From NCBI GenBank assembly GCA_910585575.1, contig CAJUFS010000004.1, positions 27,364-69,633 on the forward strand: a DNA stretch of 42,270 nt, in the 5' to 3' direction. Source of the stretch: an uncultured Adlercreutzia sp. (GTDB lineage: Bacteria > Actinomycetota > Coriobacteriia > Coriobacteriales > Eggerthellaceae). The position numbers and the translations under genes are program-made. Every line of letters starts with the position of its first letter. Within the stretch, counting starts at the first letter, position 1. Below the pieces are notes generated by a model. It was not told the DNA's origin. It was given only the letters and a program-made list of their open reading frames with translations, and did no database searches. Shown here piece by piece: positions 29,958-38,267 of the stretch.

Positions 29958-31148
29958 GTGGCAAACCTGGCAACCATTGTTCCCGGCATTGGCATCTGCG
30001 CGGCCATTGCTATCCCCTGTTGGTTTCTCGGCGAGGCGCTCCCCGTTATCGGCGGTCCCGTCTTCGCTATCCTTCTGGGCATGCTCATTGCCGTCTGGTG
30101 GAAGCAGTCTCGTCGCGGCTCCGTTCAAAGCGGCATCGCCTTTACGGCCAAGAAAATCCTGCAGTACGCGGTTATCCTGCTGGGCTTCGGCCTCAACTTG
30201 GCGCAAATTGCCGCCGTGGGCGCCGAAAGCCTGCCTATTATTCTTTCCACCATCGCCACGGCGCTCATCGTGGGCTACGTGCTTTTCAAACTGCTGCATA
30301 TGGATTCCGCCATCGCCACGCTCATTGCCGTGGGCTCCTCCATTTGCGGCGGCTCGGCCATTGCCGCCACCGCCCCTGTTATTCACGCCAAGGACGAGGA
30401 GGTGGCCCAAGCCATCTCAGTCATCTTCCTGTTCAACGTGGTAGCGGCCCTCATCTTCCCCACCCTGGGCAACGCCCTTGGCATGACGAACGAGGGCTTC
30501 GGCCTGTTCGCCGGCACCGCCGTGAACGACACCTCTTCGGTAACCGCCGCGGCCGCCGCCTGGGATGGCATGCATCCGGGCTCCAACGCCCTCGACGATG
30601 CCACCATCGTAAAGCTCACGCGCACCCTGGCCATCATTCCCATCACGCTGGTACTGGGCATGTGGGTGGCCCGCCGCGAAAGTGCTGCGAACACCAACAC
30701 CTCGCCGGCTGATGTCACAGCCGCGTCCCGCACAACGGAATCCGGCCCCGCCGCTGGTGCCGTGGCGGGAATCGCCGACGCTAACTCCGACATCCCCACT
30801 GCCGAGACGTCCGCCGTCACTGCTAGCAACGGTCACGCATCGAGTAAACCGGGCCTTCTTGGCAGCTTCTCTCTCAAGCGAGCCTTCCCGATGTTCATCC
30901 TGTTCTTCCTCCTGGCTTCTGTACTCACCACCATTGCCGTAGCCTGTGGCGCCGACGTAGCGGTCTTCGCCCCGCTGAAAACGCTCTCGAAGTTCTTCAT
31001 CGTCATGGCCATGGCCGCTATCGGCCTGAACACCGACATCGTGAAGCTGGTCAAAACCGGCGGTAAACCTTTGCTCATGGGTCTTATCTGCTGGATCTGC
31101 ATCGCTGGTGTCAGCTTAGGCATGCAGCAGCTTTTGGGACTGTGGTAA
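29958..31148 (+). CDS. yeiH: YeiH/UPF0324 family putative anion (sulfate-type) exporter
   Basis: A 396-residue membrane protein with about ten hydrophobic helices. Family patterns include [43 protein letters not shown] and [10 protein letters not shown]. The family is poorly characterised and is annotated as putative sulfate or organosulfonate exporter. A hydrophilic Ala/Thr/Ser-rich linker of ~66 residues (241-306) between helices is longer than in typical relatives. The start is GTG 29958, with GGAAAGG 6 bases before it; the frame opens earlier at 29805 but would run through the SOS box and the likely -10 (TATACT, 29916-29921). It ends in a hairpin terminator. Confidence 0.85.
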   Translation: MANLATIVPGIGICAAIAIPCWFLGEALPVIGGPVFAILLGMLIAVWWKQSRRGSVQSGIAFTAKKILQYAVILLGFGLNLAQIAAVGAESLPIILSTIATALIVGYVLFKLLHMDSAIATLIAVGSSICGGSAIAATAPVIHAKDEEVAQAISVIFLFNVVAALIFPTLGNALGMTNEGFGLFAGTAVNDTSSVTAAAAAWDGMHPGSNALDDATIVKLTRTLAIIPITLVLGMWVARRESAANTNTSPADVTAASRTTESGPAAGAVAGIADANSDIPTAETSAVTASNGHASSKPGLLGSFSLKRAFPMFILFFLLASVLTTIAVACGADVAVFAPLKTLSKFFIVMAMAAIGLNTDIVKLVKTGGKPLLMGLICWICIAGVSLGMQQLLGLW

Positions 31149-31152
31149 GCGC

Positions 31153-31213
31153 AAGCCCCGTTGCAGTATCGACGAACCCCTTGGTCAGAATCTGCTCGAA
31201 GCGGGGCTTTTGT
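31153..31213 (+). terminator. Probable terminator of yeiH
   Basis: AAGCCCCG (31153-31160) pairs with CGGGGCTT (31202-31209), followed by TTGTT. The 41-base loop is long, so efficiency is uncertain. Confidence 0.55.
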
Positions 31214-31231
31214 TCGAAATCGAGCGTTTAA

Positions 31232-31429
31232 GGTCAAAAAGTTGCCGAGGTTGAAGGCTCGGCAACACGAAAACGGGCGATTCTCATCATCTGGATGGAA
31301 ATCGCACCGTTTTTGACCATCGTACGGTCAAAAAGCCGGTAATGTCACAACCAAATCCCCGCCTCGAGCGATTCTCGACCGCAAAACCCTCATTTGGAAC
31401 AAAAGCCCCGCCTTGGTGTCTTTTTGACC
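31232..31429. repeat. Four copies of GGTCAAAAA in alternating orientation
   Basis: GGTCAAAAA at 31232-31240 and 31326-31334; its complement TTTTTGACC at 31310-31318 and 31421-31429. The two central copies form a perfect inverted repeat with a 7-base spacer (31310-31334). The same 9-mer was not noticed elsewhere in the window. Confidence 0.8.
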
Positions 31430-31610
31430 ACGGTGAACTACCGGAAGCGCCCATCAACCGTCATCACAGGCAAACTGCAGCCCCCACGCACCTAGCGCGC
31501 CTCGCCTTGCACCTCCGCGGTTCATCCTCGTTTCTCCATGCTGCAAGGCCATTCCTGAAGCGCGCCCTCCACCGACCCCTTGTCAACCTCCACCCACCAC
31601 CCCTCACAAC

Positions 31611-31642
31611 ACAAAAAGGGAGCGGCATTTCGCCGCTCCCTT
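31611..31642 (-). terminator. Strong rho-independent terminator of coaE
   Basis: An 11-base-pair perfect stem (31616-31626 with 31632-31642) with a 5-base loop is followed on the minus strand by TTTTTGTGTTGTG. Confidence 0.88.
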
Positions 31643-31671
31643 CATGACTAGCACCTACGGACTGCCTACCG

Positions 31672-32271
31672 CTAGATGCTCTTCTTGTAATCGTTCCACC
31701 AGGCGATGACTTCGTTGCGCAGCTCTTCGGGGGTGCCGTCGTTGTTGAATACCACGTCGGCAGCTTCGATGCGGTCGGCGTCGGTAATCTGGCGGGCGAT
31801 GCGGGCACGCACGTCCTCCTCGGGGAAACCCGAGGCCACGGCACGCTGAATGCGCACATCGAGCGGCGCCAGCACCGCCATGACCACATCGGCCCCATAG
31901 GCCAGCGAGCTTTGGCGATTGCGGAACACCGAGTACTCTACCACCACGGCCGGCTTGCCCTCGGCGGTGAACCCGTCGATGAGATCGGTGTAGCGCTCCT
32001 CGATGCGCGGCATGGTGATGGTGTTCAGCTTGCGCGTAGCCGCCGGCGTGGCGAAGGCCTTGGCAGCCAGGGCAGCGCGCACCACTTCGCCGCTTTCGTC
32101 GAAGATGTCGTCACCGAAGGCGCCGCGCAGGTCGTCCTTCACCGTATCCCAGGTAAGCACCTCATGGCCCACCTGGTCAAGATCGATCCAGGCCAGACCC
32201 TCGTCGGTCAGCGCCTTGCGCGCCGTAGACTTGCCAGCGCCCATGCCGCCGATCAGAAACAGCTTCTTCAT
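31672..32271 (-). CDS. coaE: Dephospho-CoA kinase
   Basis: A 199-residue P-loop kinase catalysing the last step of coenzyme A synthesis, phosphorylation of the 3'-hydroxyl of dephospho-CoA. P-loop GGMGAGKST (8-16), substrate motif WIDLDQVGHEVL (~27-38), a lid region with arginines (~135-160) and the usual length. ATG 32271 is preceded by GGAGG; the frame opens earlier at 32328, but those codons lie among promoter-like sequence. The CoA product feeds AcpS, encoded elsewhere in this window. Flanked by strong terminators, so probably a single-gene transcript, unless rpsA reads through. Confidence 0.94.
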   Translation of the reverse strand: MKKLFLIGGMGAGKSTARKALTDEGLAWIDLDQVGHEVLTWDTVKDDLRGAFGDDIFDESGEVVRAALAAKAFATPAATRKLNTITMPRIEERYTDLIDGFTAEGKPAVVVEYSVFRNRQSSLAYGADVVMAVLAPLDVRIQRAVASGFPEEDVRARIARQITDADRIEAADVVFNNDGTPEELRNEVIAWWNDYKKSI

Positions 32272-32329
32272 ACTGCCCTCCTCCACCGCCCTGAAGGCGG
32301 AACCAACTTCGTTGCCACTACTATACACG

Positions 32330-32362
32330 AAAATAAATGAGCCGCCCCTGAGGGCGGCTCAT
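32330..32362 (-). terminator. Rho-independent terminator of rpsA
   Basis: An 11-base-pair stem, ATGAGCCGCCC (32337-32347) with GGGCGGCTCAT (32352-32362), with a CTGA loop, followed on the minus strand by TTATTTTCG. It lies 33 bases after the rpsA stop. Confidence 0.85.
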
Positions 32363-32394
32363 CAAAATGCCAATGTTGGGAAGGCAGGGCGGAA

Positions 32395-33627
32395 CTACTC
32401 GGCGTCCTCCACCGTCTCCACCTCGACGACCTCGGCCTCGGCCGGAGCCTCGTCCTTGTCGGCCTTCTTGCGCTTGGCCGGCTTCTCCTCGGCCTGGATG
32501 GACTCGTCCACCTCGATCTCGAAGCCCAGCTCCTCGGCAGCGGCCTTCATGGACAGGCTGATGCGGCGACGGTCGGGGTTGATCTCCATGACCTTCACCT
32601 TCACATCGTCGCCGGCCTTGACAACCTGGGCCGGGGTGTCGATGTGACGGGCAGCCATCTCGGAGATGTGCACCAGACCCTCGATGGAGTCGCCCAGCTC
32701 GACGAAAGCGCCGAAGGGAACGATCTTGGTGACATGACCGTCGACGATGGTGCCCACGGGGTAGTTCTCCACCAGCTTGATCCACGGATCGGGCGTGGTC
32801 TGCTTGAGACCGAGCGAGATACGCTCACGCTGCAGATCGACGTCGAGCACCTCGACCTCCACCTCGTCGCCCACCTTGACGACCTCGGAGGGATGGTTGA
32901 CGTGGTTCCAGGACAGCTCGGAGATATGCACCAGACCGTCGATGCCGCCCAGGTCCACGAAGGCGCCGAAGTCCACGATGGAGGAAACGGTGCCCTTGAG
33001 GCGCATGCCCTTGGACAGCTTGGAGAGGATCTCGGCGCGCTCGTTCTTGCGGCCCTCCTCCAGCAGCACGCGGCGGGACAGCACGACGTTGTTGCGGTTG
33101 CGATCCATTTCGATGACGCGGGCCTCGATCTCGGTGCCCAGGTACATGTCCAGATCCTTCACGCGACGGAGGTCGACCAGAGAGGCGGGCAGGAAGCCGC
33201 GCAGGCCGATGTCGAGGATCAGGCCGCCCTTGACGACCTCGATAACCTCGCCGGTAACCACTTCGCCGGCCTTGAACTTCTCTTCCACGGAGATCCAGGC
33301 ACGCTCGTACTCGGCACGCTTCTTGGAGAGGATGAGACGACCGTCCTTGTCCTCTTTCTGAAGCACCAGAGCCTCGATCTTGTCGCCCAGGCTGACGATG
33401 TCGGACGGGTCGGCGTCCTTACGGATGGACAGCTCGCGGGAGGGAATGACGCCCTCGCTCTTGAAGCCGATGTCCACCAGCACCTCGTCATGCTCGAGCT
33501 TGACGACGGTGCCGTCGACGAGATCGCCCTCGTCGAAGTCGGTCAGCGTGCCATCGATCATCTCGTTCATCTGCTCGTCGGAGATATCGGAGAAATCGAT
33601 AACGGACGTGTTCTTGATTTCGGTCAA
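32395..33627 (-). CDS. rpsA: Ribosomal protein S1
   Basis: A 410-residue protein that brings mRNA to the 30S subunit. It has four S1 RNA-binding repeats (~34-102, 120-186, 205-275, 290-361). The third and fourth are the best conserved, with [19 protein letters not shown] and [19 protein letters not shown]. An acidic/Lys-rich tail (~375-410) follows. The four-repeat form is normal for Gram-positive and actinobacterial S1. The start is TTG 33627, with AAAGGGG 6 bases upstream, a sign of tuned translation in a highly expressed gene. It is preceded by a ~150-base leader with hairpins. Confidence 0.95.
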   Translation of the reverse strand: MTEIKNTSVIDFSDISDEQMNEMIDGTLTDFDEGDLVDGTVVKLEHDEVLVDIGFKSEGVIPSRELSIRKDADPSDIVSLGDKIEALVLQKEDKDGRLILSKKRAEYERAWISVEEKFKAGEVVTGEVIEVVKGGLILDIGLRGFLPASLVDLRRVKDLDMYLGTEIEARVIEMDRNRNNVVLSRRVLLEEGRKNERAEILSKLSKGMRLKGTVSSIVDFGAFVDLGGIDGLVHISELSWNHVNHPSEVVKVGDEVEVEVLDVDLQRERISLGLKQTTPDPWIKLVENYPVGTIVDGHVTKIVPFGAFVELGDSIEGLVHISEMAARHIDTPAQVVKAGDDVKVKVMEINPDRRRISLSMKAAAEELGFEIEVDESIQAEEKPAKRKKADKDEAPAEAEVVEVETVEDAE

Positions 33628-33790
33628 AACGGACCCCTTTCAAAAACTAAATCGGGGACCCTTCGTCATGATGGTTGATACTTACCATGTTCGCTTGCAC
33701 GGGGCAAGAGATCGCTGTACAACAAACATGTCTCGGGGGCCAACAGTTACTTGCACTTGCCCACTTCGGGCAAGCTTGCCCAGTATAGCA
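33628..33790 (-). promoter_or_regulatory. rpsA promoter and structured leader
   Basis: TGC-TATACT (33790-33782) is an extended -10 element, so transcription should begin near 33775, about 148 bases before the TTG start. The RNA would open with a stem-loop CTTGCCC-GAAGT-GGGCAAG (33774-33756). A second hairpin, CTTGC/GCAAG, lies at 33708-33694. A further GGGCAAG at 33781-33775 could compete for the first stem. Confidence 0.55.
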
Positions 33791-33810
33791 CCGCTGCCGC
33801 CTGAGTTATT

Positions 33811-33841
33811 GTGAATTTTGCCGCTTTGAAGGGAAATTCAC
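33811..33841. repeat. Inverted repeat GTGAATTT/AAATTCAC upstream of the rpsA promoter
   Basis: Perfect 8-base arms (33811-33818, 33834-33841) with a 15-base spacer lie 21 bases upstream of the rpsA -10 element. It could be an operator; no T-run supports termination. Confidence 0.5.
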
Positions 33842-33949
33842 GACCGCGGCATGAGGAAGCGGCACCAAGCGGAACGCCACCGCACAACCTGGGGAAGAAA
33901 CGCGCCTCCCCTTCCGCGTATACTGGCGCTCCGTTGCACGCTGGACGCG

Positions 33950-34198
33950 CTACTGTTGCGCCTGAGCCTCGCGCAGGGCCTGGGCCATCTGGTCGGCGCA
34001 GGAGGTGGAGCGACGGCCGCAGGTGTGGCCCTCCATCATGGCCACAATGTCGTCGACCTTTTGCCCCTGCACCAGCTTGGCGATAGCCTTCAAGTTGCCG
34101 TCGCAGCCACCGGTGAACTGCACGCTCTGAATGGTGTCGCCGTCCAGCTCCACGTCGATCTGGCGGGAGCACACGCCCTTGGGGATATAGGTATGCAT
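33950..34198 (-). CDS. Four-cysteine TSCPD-domain protein
   Basis: An 82-residue protein matching the small stand-alone TSCPD family (TIGR03905 type) with Cys10, Cys32 (GGCDGN), Cys60 (HTCGRR) and Cys67 (TSCADQ), which probably bind a metal. The same domain is found at the C-terminus of class II ribonucleotide reductases, but the function of the stand-alone form is unknown. AAAGGA precedes the ATG, and a 6-bp hairpin (34209-34226) sits just upstream of that site. It follows glnB by 37 bases and is probably in the amtB-glnB transcript, hinting at a nitrogen or nucleotide link; that link is only from context. Confidence 0.88.
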   Translation of the reverse strand: MHTYIPKGVCSRQIDVELDGDTIQSVQFTGGCDGNLKAIAKLVQGQKVDDIVAMMEGHTCGRRSTSCADQMAQALREAQAQQ

Positions 34199-34235
34199 GG
34201 GATTCCTTTCTCGCCTGTTCGCGAGAGATTGTACC

Positions 34236-34574
34236 CTAAACCGCCTCTTCCCCGCGCTCGCCGGTGCGGATGCGGATCACTTCCTCGACGGGAGCCACGA
34301 AGATCTTGCCGTCGCCCACCTCGCCGGTGCGCGCCGCACCGATGATGATGTCCACAAGGCCGTCCACGTCGTCGTCGCCCACGACAATCTCGAACTTCAC
34401 CTTGGGCACCATGTTCAGCAGCACCTCGGTGCCGCGGACGTACTCCGTCCATCCGTGCTGGGCACCGCACCCGTGCACCTGGGAAATCGTCATGCCCGAC
34501 ACATTCGCTGCGAACAAGGCGTCCTTCAGCGGCTCCATTCGCTCGGGCCTCACAATAGCCGTTACGCGCTTCAT
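34236..34574 (-). CDS. glnB: P-II family nitrogen regulatory protein lacking Tyr51
   Basis: A 112-residue P-II signalling protein, which binds ATP/ADP and 2-oxoglutarate and controls partners such as AmtB. The family pattern is clear: VSGMTISQVHGCGAQHG (25-41), VPKVKFEIVV, and DGKIFVAPVEEVIRIRTGERG with the C-terminal nucleotide loop. In the T-loop the usual TELYRGAEY reads TEYVRGTEV, so positions 46 and 51 are Val and the modifiable Tyr51 is absent; a Tyr is at 45. It cannot be uridylylated or adenylylated at the standard site. ATG 34574 has AGGAG at 8 bases; a longer frame to 34940 lies inside amtB. 65 bases after amtB. Confidence 0.93.
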   Translation of the reverse strand: MKRVTAIVRPERMEPLKDALFAANVSGMTISQVHGCGAQHGWTEYVRGTEVLLNMVPKVKFEIVVGDDDVDGLVDIIIGAARTGEVGDGKIFVAPVEEVIRIRTGERGEEAV

Positions 34575-34639
34575 GATTTTTTCTCCTTTGATCAGCGTCG
34601 CCTTCCCGCCATGACAGGACCGCGGCGCGTCGTTGCTTC

Positions 34640-35965
34640 CTAGTCTAAGCCAAGGTAGGCCGGGTAGGCCGATTCGCCATGGACGGCAACGTCCAAGCCC
34701 ACAGCCTCGTCCTCGGCGCTCACCCGCAGGCTGCCCTTGAAGCACGCCTTCACCGCCAGGGCCAGCACTATATCGGCCACCACCACGAACCCAACGGTCA
34801 CGATGATGCCGAGCACCTGGGCACCCAGCAGCGACCAATCGCCGGTGTACAGCAAACCGCCATGATCGGTCCAAGACAACTCGGGCACGCAGAAAAGCCC
34901 CGTGAGAACACCGCCGACGATGCCGCCCACACCGTGGCACCCGAAAGCGTCGAGGGCGTCGTCGTAGCCAATCTTGCGCTTAGCCACGGAAATGGCCGCA
35001 TAGACTACGGGGCTCACCATGACGCCCATCACCAGGGCCGCCCAAGGCTCCACGAACCCGGCCGCCGGCGTAATGGCCACCAAGCCTGCCACCAGGCCCG
35101 TGGCTGCGCCCACCAGGGTGCACTTCCCCACCTTTACGCGCTCGACCACCAGCCACGACAGCACACCAGCTGCGCTGGCCGCCACGGTGTTCAGCAGCGC
35201 GAGACCCGCCACGCCGTCGGCGGCGAACTCCGAGCCGGCGTTGAACCCGAACCAGCCGAACCACAGAAGCGCCGCGCCCAGGGCCACAAAGGGCACGTTA
35301 TGGGGACGGTAGCTCAGCACGGCGAAACCTTTGCGACGCCCCAGCATCAGGCAGAGGATAAGCCCCGTCAAACCCGAAGAGATATGCACCACATCGCCGC
35401 CGGCGAAGTCGAGAGCCCCGATCGTCTCACCGATGAGCGAGCCCTCCCCGCCCCACACCATATGGGCCAACGGGGCGTACACGATCACCACCCATACGGC
35501 CACAAAAGCGCACACCGCGCCAAACTTCATGCGCCCGGCCACCGCACCGGTGATGATGGCGCAGGTAATCATGGCAAAGGCCATCTGGAACACGATATCG
35601 ATGATGGCGGGGTAGGCAGATCCCAGCTCGGGATCGACCGCCAAGGCCCCCTGGCTCGCCAATATGCCGTAGGCGTCGGGCACGCCCTTTGCCTCGGCCA
35701 GCACATCGTTGACTGCGCTCAAGCAGCCCAGCTGGTCGATGCCGCCGAAAAAGGGCAGCGAGCCGTCGCCGCCATAGGCGAAGGACCAACCGCACACCAC
35801 CCAGATCACTCCAACGATGCCAAGCGCCGAGAAAATCATAACCATGGTGTTCACCACGTTCTTGCGCCGCGACAATCCCCCGTAGAAAAATGCCAACCCC
35901 GGCGTCATGAGCAGCACCAGCATAGTGCACACGAGCATGAACCCGGTTGAACCCGTATCAATCAT
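34640..35965 (-). CDS. amtB: Ammonium transporter
   Basis: A 441-residue Amt/Mep/Rh channel with 11 hydrophobic helices that conducts ammonium. Family signatures: TPGLAFFYGGL near the N-terminus, the first pore His in GGDVVHISSG and the second in DAFGCHGVGG. ATG 35965 (MIDTGSTG) is chosen from family alignment and AAGGAGG 9 bases upstream; the frame extends to 36112 without similarity. Operon order amtB-glnB is the classic arrangement, in which P-II plugs the channel when nitrogen is plentiful. The upstream 500 bases are non-coding and structured. Confidence 0.96.
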   Translation of the reverse strand: MIDTGSTGFMLVCTMLVLLMTPGLAFFYGGLSRRKNVVNTMVMIFSALGIVGVIWVVCGWSFAYGGDGSLPFFGGIDQLGCLSAVNDVLAEAKGVPDAYGILASQGALAVDPELGSAYPAIIDIVFQMAFAMITCAIITGAVAGRMKFGAVCAFVAVWVVIVYAPLAHMVWGGEGSLIGETIGALDFAGGDVVHISSGLTGLILCLMLGRRKGFAVLSYRPHNVPFVALGAALLWFGWFGFNAGSEFAADGVAGLALLNTVAASAAGVLSWLVVERVKVGKCTLVGAATGLVAGLVAITPAAGFVEPWAALVMGVMVSPVVYAAISVAKRKIGYDDALDAFGCHGVGGIVGGVLTGLFCVPELSWTDHGGLLYTGDWSLLGAQVLGIIVTVGFVVVADIVLALAVKACFKGSLRVSAEDEAVGLDVAVHGESAYPAYLGLD

Positions 35966-36468
35966 GGCTCTCGACCTCCTTTGCCCTGCGTCGCTTCGGT
36001 GGTCAGAGGCCGAGAAACGGTCTCGTCGGTTTTTCGGCCTCTTGCCACCCAGCGCCCTCTTCGTTTGCCACAGGCCCATTGTTCCATGGAGAAACTGCAG
36101 GAAAGAGGTCATCGATGATTGTTAATCCCCTCAAAAAGAAGTGTTAACAGGGGCGACCTCGGCTTGTTACCCACTGGAAACAAGCCGAGGTCAGCTCCGA
36201 GACACCCCACTCCCTTGCCCCTCCGAACATACGCAGGCACCCAGTGGCAGAAAAGGGGACTTCTGATCAGCAAGCGGGGCACGGAAGCGCTCCCGAACGA
36301 CCTTCGTGCCTTGAAATTGCGTGAAATAGGTCACATTACGTTTAAAAACTCACCGAATTCCTCGTCCGTAGCCCCCAAGAGCCCTAGAATCTAGTCAAGA
36401 GTCGTATTTTTTGCCACTCCTAAGGCAATCTCGGGACTGAGAGCCCGCGGGAAACGAAAGGACGAACC
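35966..36468. other. 503-base non-coding region between amtB and the GNAT gene
   Basis: No gene is seen. Two hairpins stand out: a 9-bp stem AGAGGCCGA/TCGGCCTCT (36005-36013 with 36034-36042) and a 14-bp perfect stem (36155-36168 with 36179-36192). A TGTTAA...TTAACA pair (36118-36151) and an AT-rich block (36310-36420) follow. A TAGAAT at 36385-36390 may be the -10 of the GNAT gene, without a good -35. Confidence 0.6.
36155..36192. repeat. Perfect 14-base inverted repeat in the amtB upstream region
   Basis: GACCTCGGCTTGTT and AACAAGCCGAGGTC flank a 10-base loop. There is no T-run on either side, so it is not a standard terminator. It lies about 190 bases upstream of the amtB ATG. Confidence 0.8.
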
Positions 36469-37134
36469 ATGAGCGTAACCTTCAGGCAGGTCGAGCGCGA
36501 CGAAGAGGTCGAGGCACTGGCTCACATGGCCTATGTCATCTGGAACGAGTACTGGCCGGCCATCATCGGCCAGGAGCAGACCGACTACATGGTCGAGAAG
36601 TTCCAAAGCCTCAACGCCTTCCGCACCGATATCGCCGACAACAACTACGAGTACTGGTTCATCATGAGCCACGAAGACGAGACGCCCCGCGAGCTTGATC
36701 AGGCCGCCCATGGCGCCGATGTGCATGACGAGGGCGATACCGCCCCCGCCGATGCGCCGGACGCCATCGAGTCCGACCGTGACGCCGAGCTGGCCCGCGA
36801 CGCCGAGGACTTCGCGCGCACCGCCGCCGCGCCGCGCATCGTGGGCTATACAGGCGGCTATGTCGATCAGGCCACCAACCGCTTCTTCATCTCCAAGATC
36901 TACCTGCTGAAGGAGCACCGCGGCCAGGGCTTCTCGTCGGCCACCATTCGCTTCTACGAGATGATTGCCCGCAAGCGCGGCCTGGACGCCCTGTACCTTA
37001 CCGTCAACAAGAACAACGAGATGGCCATTCGCGCTTACAAAGCCAACGGCTTCGAGGTTATCGACGCCGTGGAAACCGACATCGGTGAGGGCTTCGTCAT
37101 GGACGACTACATCATGGAACGCAAGGTTCGCTAA
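36469..37134 (+). CDS. GNAT family N-acetyltransferase with acidic insertion
   Basis: A 221-residue acetyl-CoA-dependent acetyltransferase. The acetyl-CoA loop is EHRGQGFSS (149-157), followed by a helix and NKNNEMAIRAYKANGFEVI, the usual motif B region. Residues ~69-121 are an acidic, Asp/Ala-rich insertion in place of a short loop, not seen in ordinary family members, and probably disordered. AAAGGA precedes ATG 36469. The substrate is unknown (small amine, amino acid or protein N-terminus). It seems to be a single-gene unit; a CGCCCGGCG/CGCCGGGCG hairpin (37222-37246) lies between it and the convergent nrfD-like gene. Confidence 0.85.
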   Translation: MSVTFRQVERDEEVEALAHMAYVIWNEYWPAIIGQEQTDYMVEKFQSLNAFRTDIADNNYEYWFIMSHEDETPRELDQAAHGADVHDEGDTAPADAPDAIESDRDAELARDAEDFARTAAAPRIVGYTGGYVDQATNRFFISKIYLLKEHRGQGFSSATIRFYEMIARKRGLDALYLTVNKNNEMAIRAYKANGFEVIDAVETDIGEGFVMDDYIMERKVR

Positions 37135-37221
37135 GCGCACGAGGTGCGCTTAGCACGCTCGATCCGCTAGGCGCGTGAAACGCGCTCGGCACCTTGGCCC
37201 CTCGATACTGGCCGCGCTAAC

Positions 37222-37246
37222 CGCCCGGCGCCAGAATCGCCGGGCG
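37222..37246. terminator. GC-rich hairpin between convergent GNAT and nrfD-like genes
   Basis: A 9-bp perfect stem with a 7-base loop. It lacks a T-run on both sides, so its role as a terminator is tentative. Confidence 0.4.
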
Positions 37247-37277
37247 CCACTCCAAGGGGCGCCGCGCAATCGGCACC

Positions 37278-38252
37278 CTACGCCATAAGACGAACCACCG
37301 CGTCGAGCACCGGGTCGGCGTGAACGCCGGCCATCACCACCAGAAAGCGCAGCGCGCAGCCGCCCGCCAGCGCTCCGGCCGCTCCCGTCACCGTGAGGGC
37401 GGCCGGTCCGTGCTCGGCGCTTGCCAGGGCCGCCATGGCCGCCCCCAGGGGCAGGGCAAGCCCGAGCACCACCACGAGAATCCAGAACGGTGCGGCCAGC
37501 GGGCCACTCACAAGCAGCGCCGCCGATTGCGCTCCCTGAACGGCGAAGGCCCCCGCCCCGGGCGCTCCCGCCATGGTCACCGTAACGAGCAGCGTCGCCA
37601 AAACCGCTCCTTCCACCAGCACCAATGCCACCACGACCCCCGACAGCAGGCGCGCAAGCGAGCGCCCCAAGGGCTCCCGACGAGCCAGCGCGCAGGCGAT
37701 AAGCTCAACGAGGGCCACCCCGGTGTCGAGCGCCGATACAGTGAAGAGGCAAGGCAGCAGCCCAGTATTCCACAGGGGCACGCCCGGGGCGGACATCAGG
37801 AGAATGCCCGTATAGGCAGCCACCCCCACGGCCAAGGCGGCACCCAACGTCCCCAGCACGTTCCCGGCCCGTCGCGCCTTTTCGGGCCACGAGGGCCAGC
37901 GCCGCGCCAAGCGCGTTCCCAGCCACGGCGACAGGCAGATCCCCGTCAAGGCGAACACGGCCACAGCGGCGAACACCACCCAGGCGCCCACGGTCATCCA
38001 CGAGGTGGGGTTGATGAAGCTCTGCCACATCATCATGCCCCGCAACGGGCTGATCAGCTCGCTCAGCAACAAGAGCAAACCGGCCACCAGGCACACAACC
38101 GCGGCAACGATACTCGCCGCCACGAGGCGACGGTGATCGTCGCCCGCGCGAAAGTGCACCATCATGGCCGCCAGAAACGCTCCGGCTCCCATGCCTCCTA
38201 AGAACAGGTACAGCGCCGGCTGCCAGCCCCATACCATTTGCAACGACTCCAT
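37278..38252 (-). CDS. nrfD: NrfD/PsrC-family quinol-interacting membrane subunit
   Basis: A 324-residue membrane protein with eight to nine helices, matching NrfD in length (318 in E. coli). The N-terminus WQPALYLFLGGMGAGAFL and LISPLRGMMMWQSFINPTSWMTVGAWV are typical quinol-site regions of the family. It should pass electrons between menaquinol and the partner iron-sulfur protein. AGGGAGG precedes ATG 38252, 15 bases after the iron-sulfur gene. It is the last gene of a three-gene operon (pentaheme cytochrome, iron-sulfur protein, NrfD). Confidence 0.88.
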   Translation of the reverse strand: MESLQMVWGWQPALYLFLGGMGAGAFLAAMMVHFRAGDDHRRLVAASIVAAVVCLVAGLLLLLSELISPLRGMMMWQSFINPTSWMTVGAWVVFAAVAVFALTGICLSPWLGTRLARRWPSWPEKARRAGNVLGTLGAALAVGVAAYTGILLMSAPGVPLWNTGLLPCLFTVSALDTGVALVELIACALARREPLGRSLARLLSGVVVALVLVEGAVLATLLVTVTMAGAPGAGAFAVQGAQSAALLVSGPLAAPFWILVVVLGLALPLGAAMAALASAEHGPAALTVTGAAGALAGGCALRFLVVMAGVHADPVLDAVVRLMA

Positions 38253-38267
38253 AGATCCTCCCTTTCG

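Larger units (their letters stand above)
31149..31671. other. 523-base non-coding stretch between yeiH and coaE
   Basis: No credible gene lies here. It holds the yeiH terminator, four copies of GGTCAAAAA/TTTTTGACC, a hairpin GTTGCCGAG/CTCGGCAAC (31241-31249 with 31258-31266), an AT-richer centre and the coaE terminator. A short open frame (31342-31647) has no family resemblance and runs through the terminator. Confidence 0.7.

Noticed and set aside
31342-31647. A small plus-strand gene in the yeiH-coaE gap
   Set aside because: No similarity to a known family, Pro/Arg/His-rich composition, no ribosome site, and it runs through the coaE terminator.
34575-34940. A long N-terminal extension of GlnB
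   Set aside because: It overlaps the amtB coding region in another frame; AGGAG before 34574 and the family alignment fix the start.
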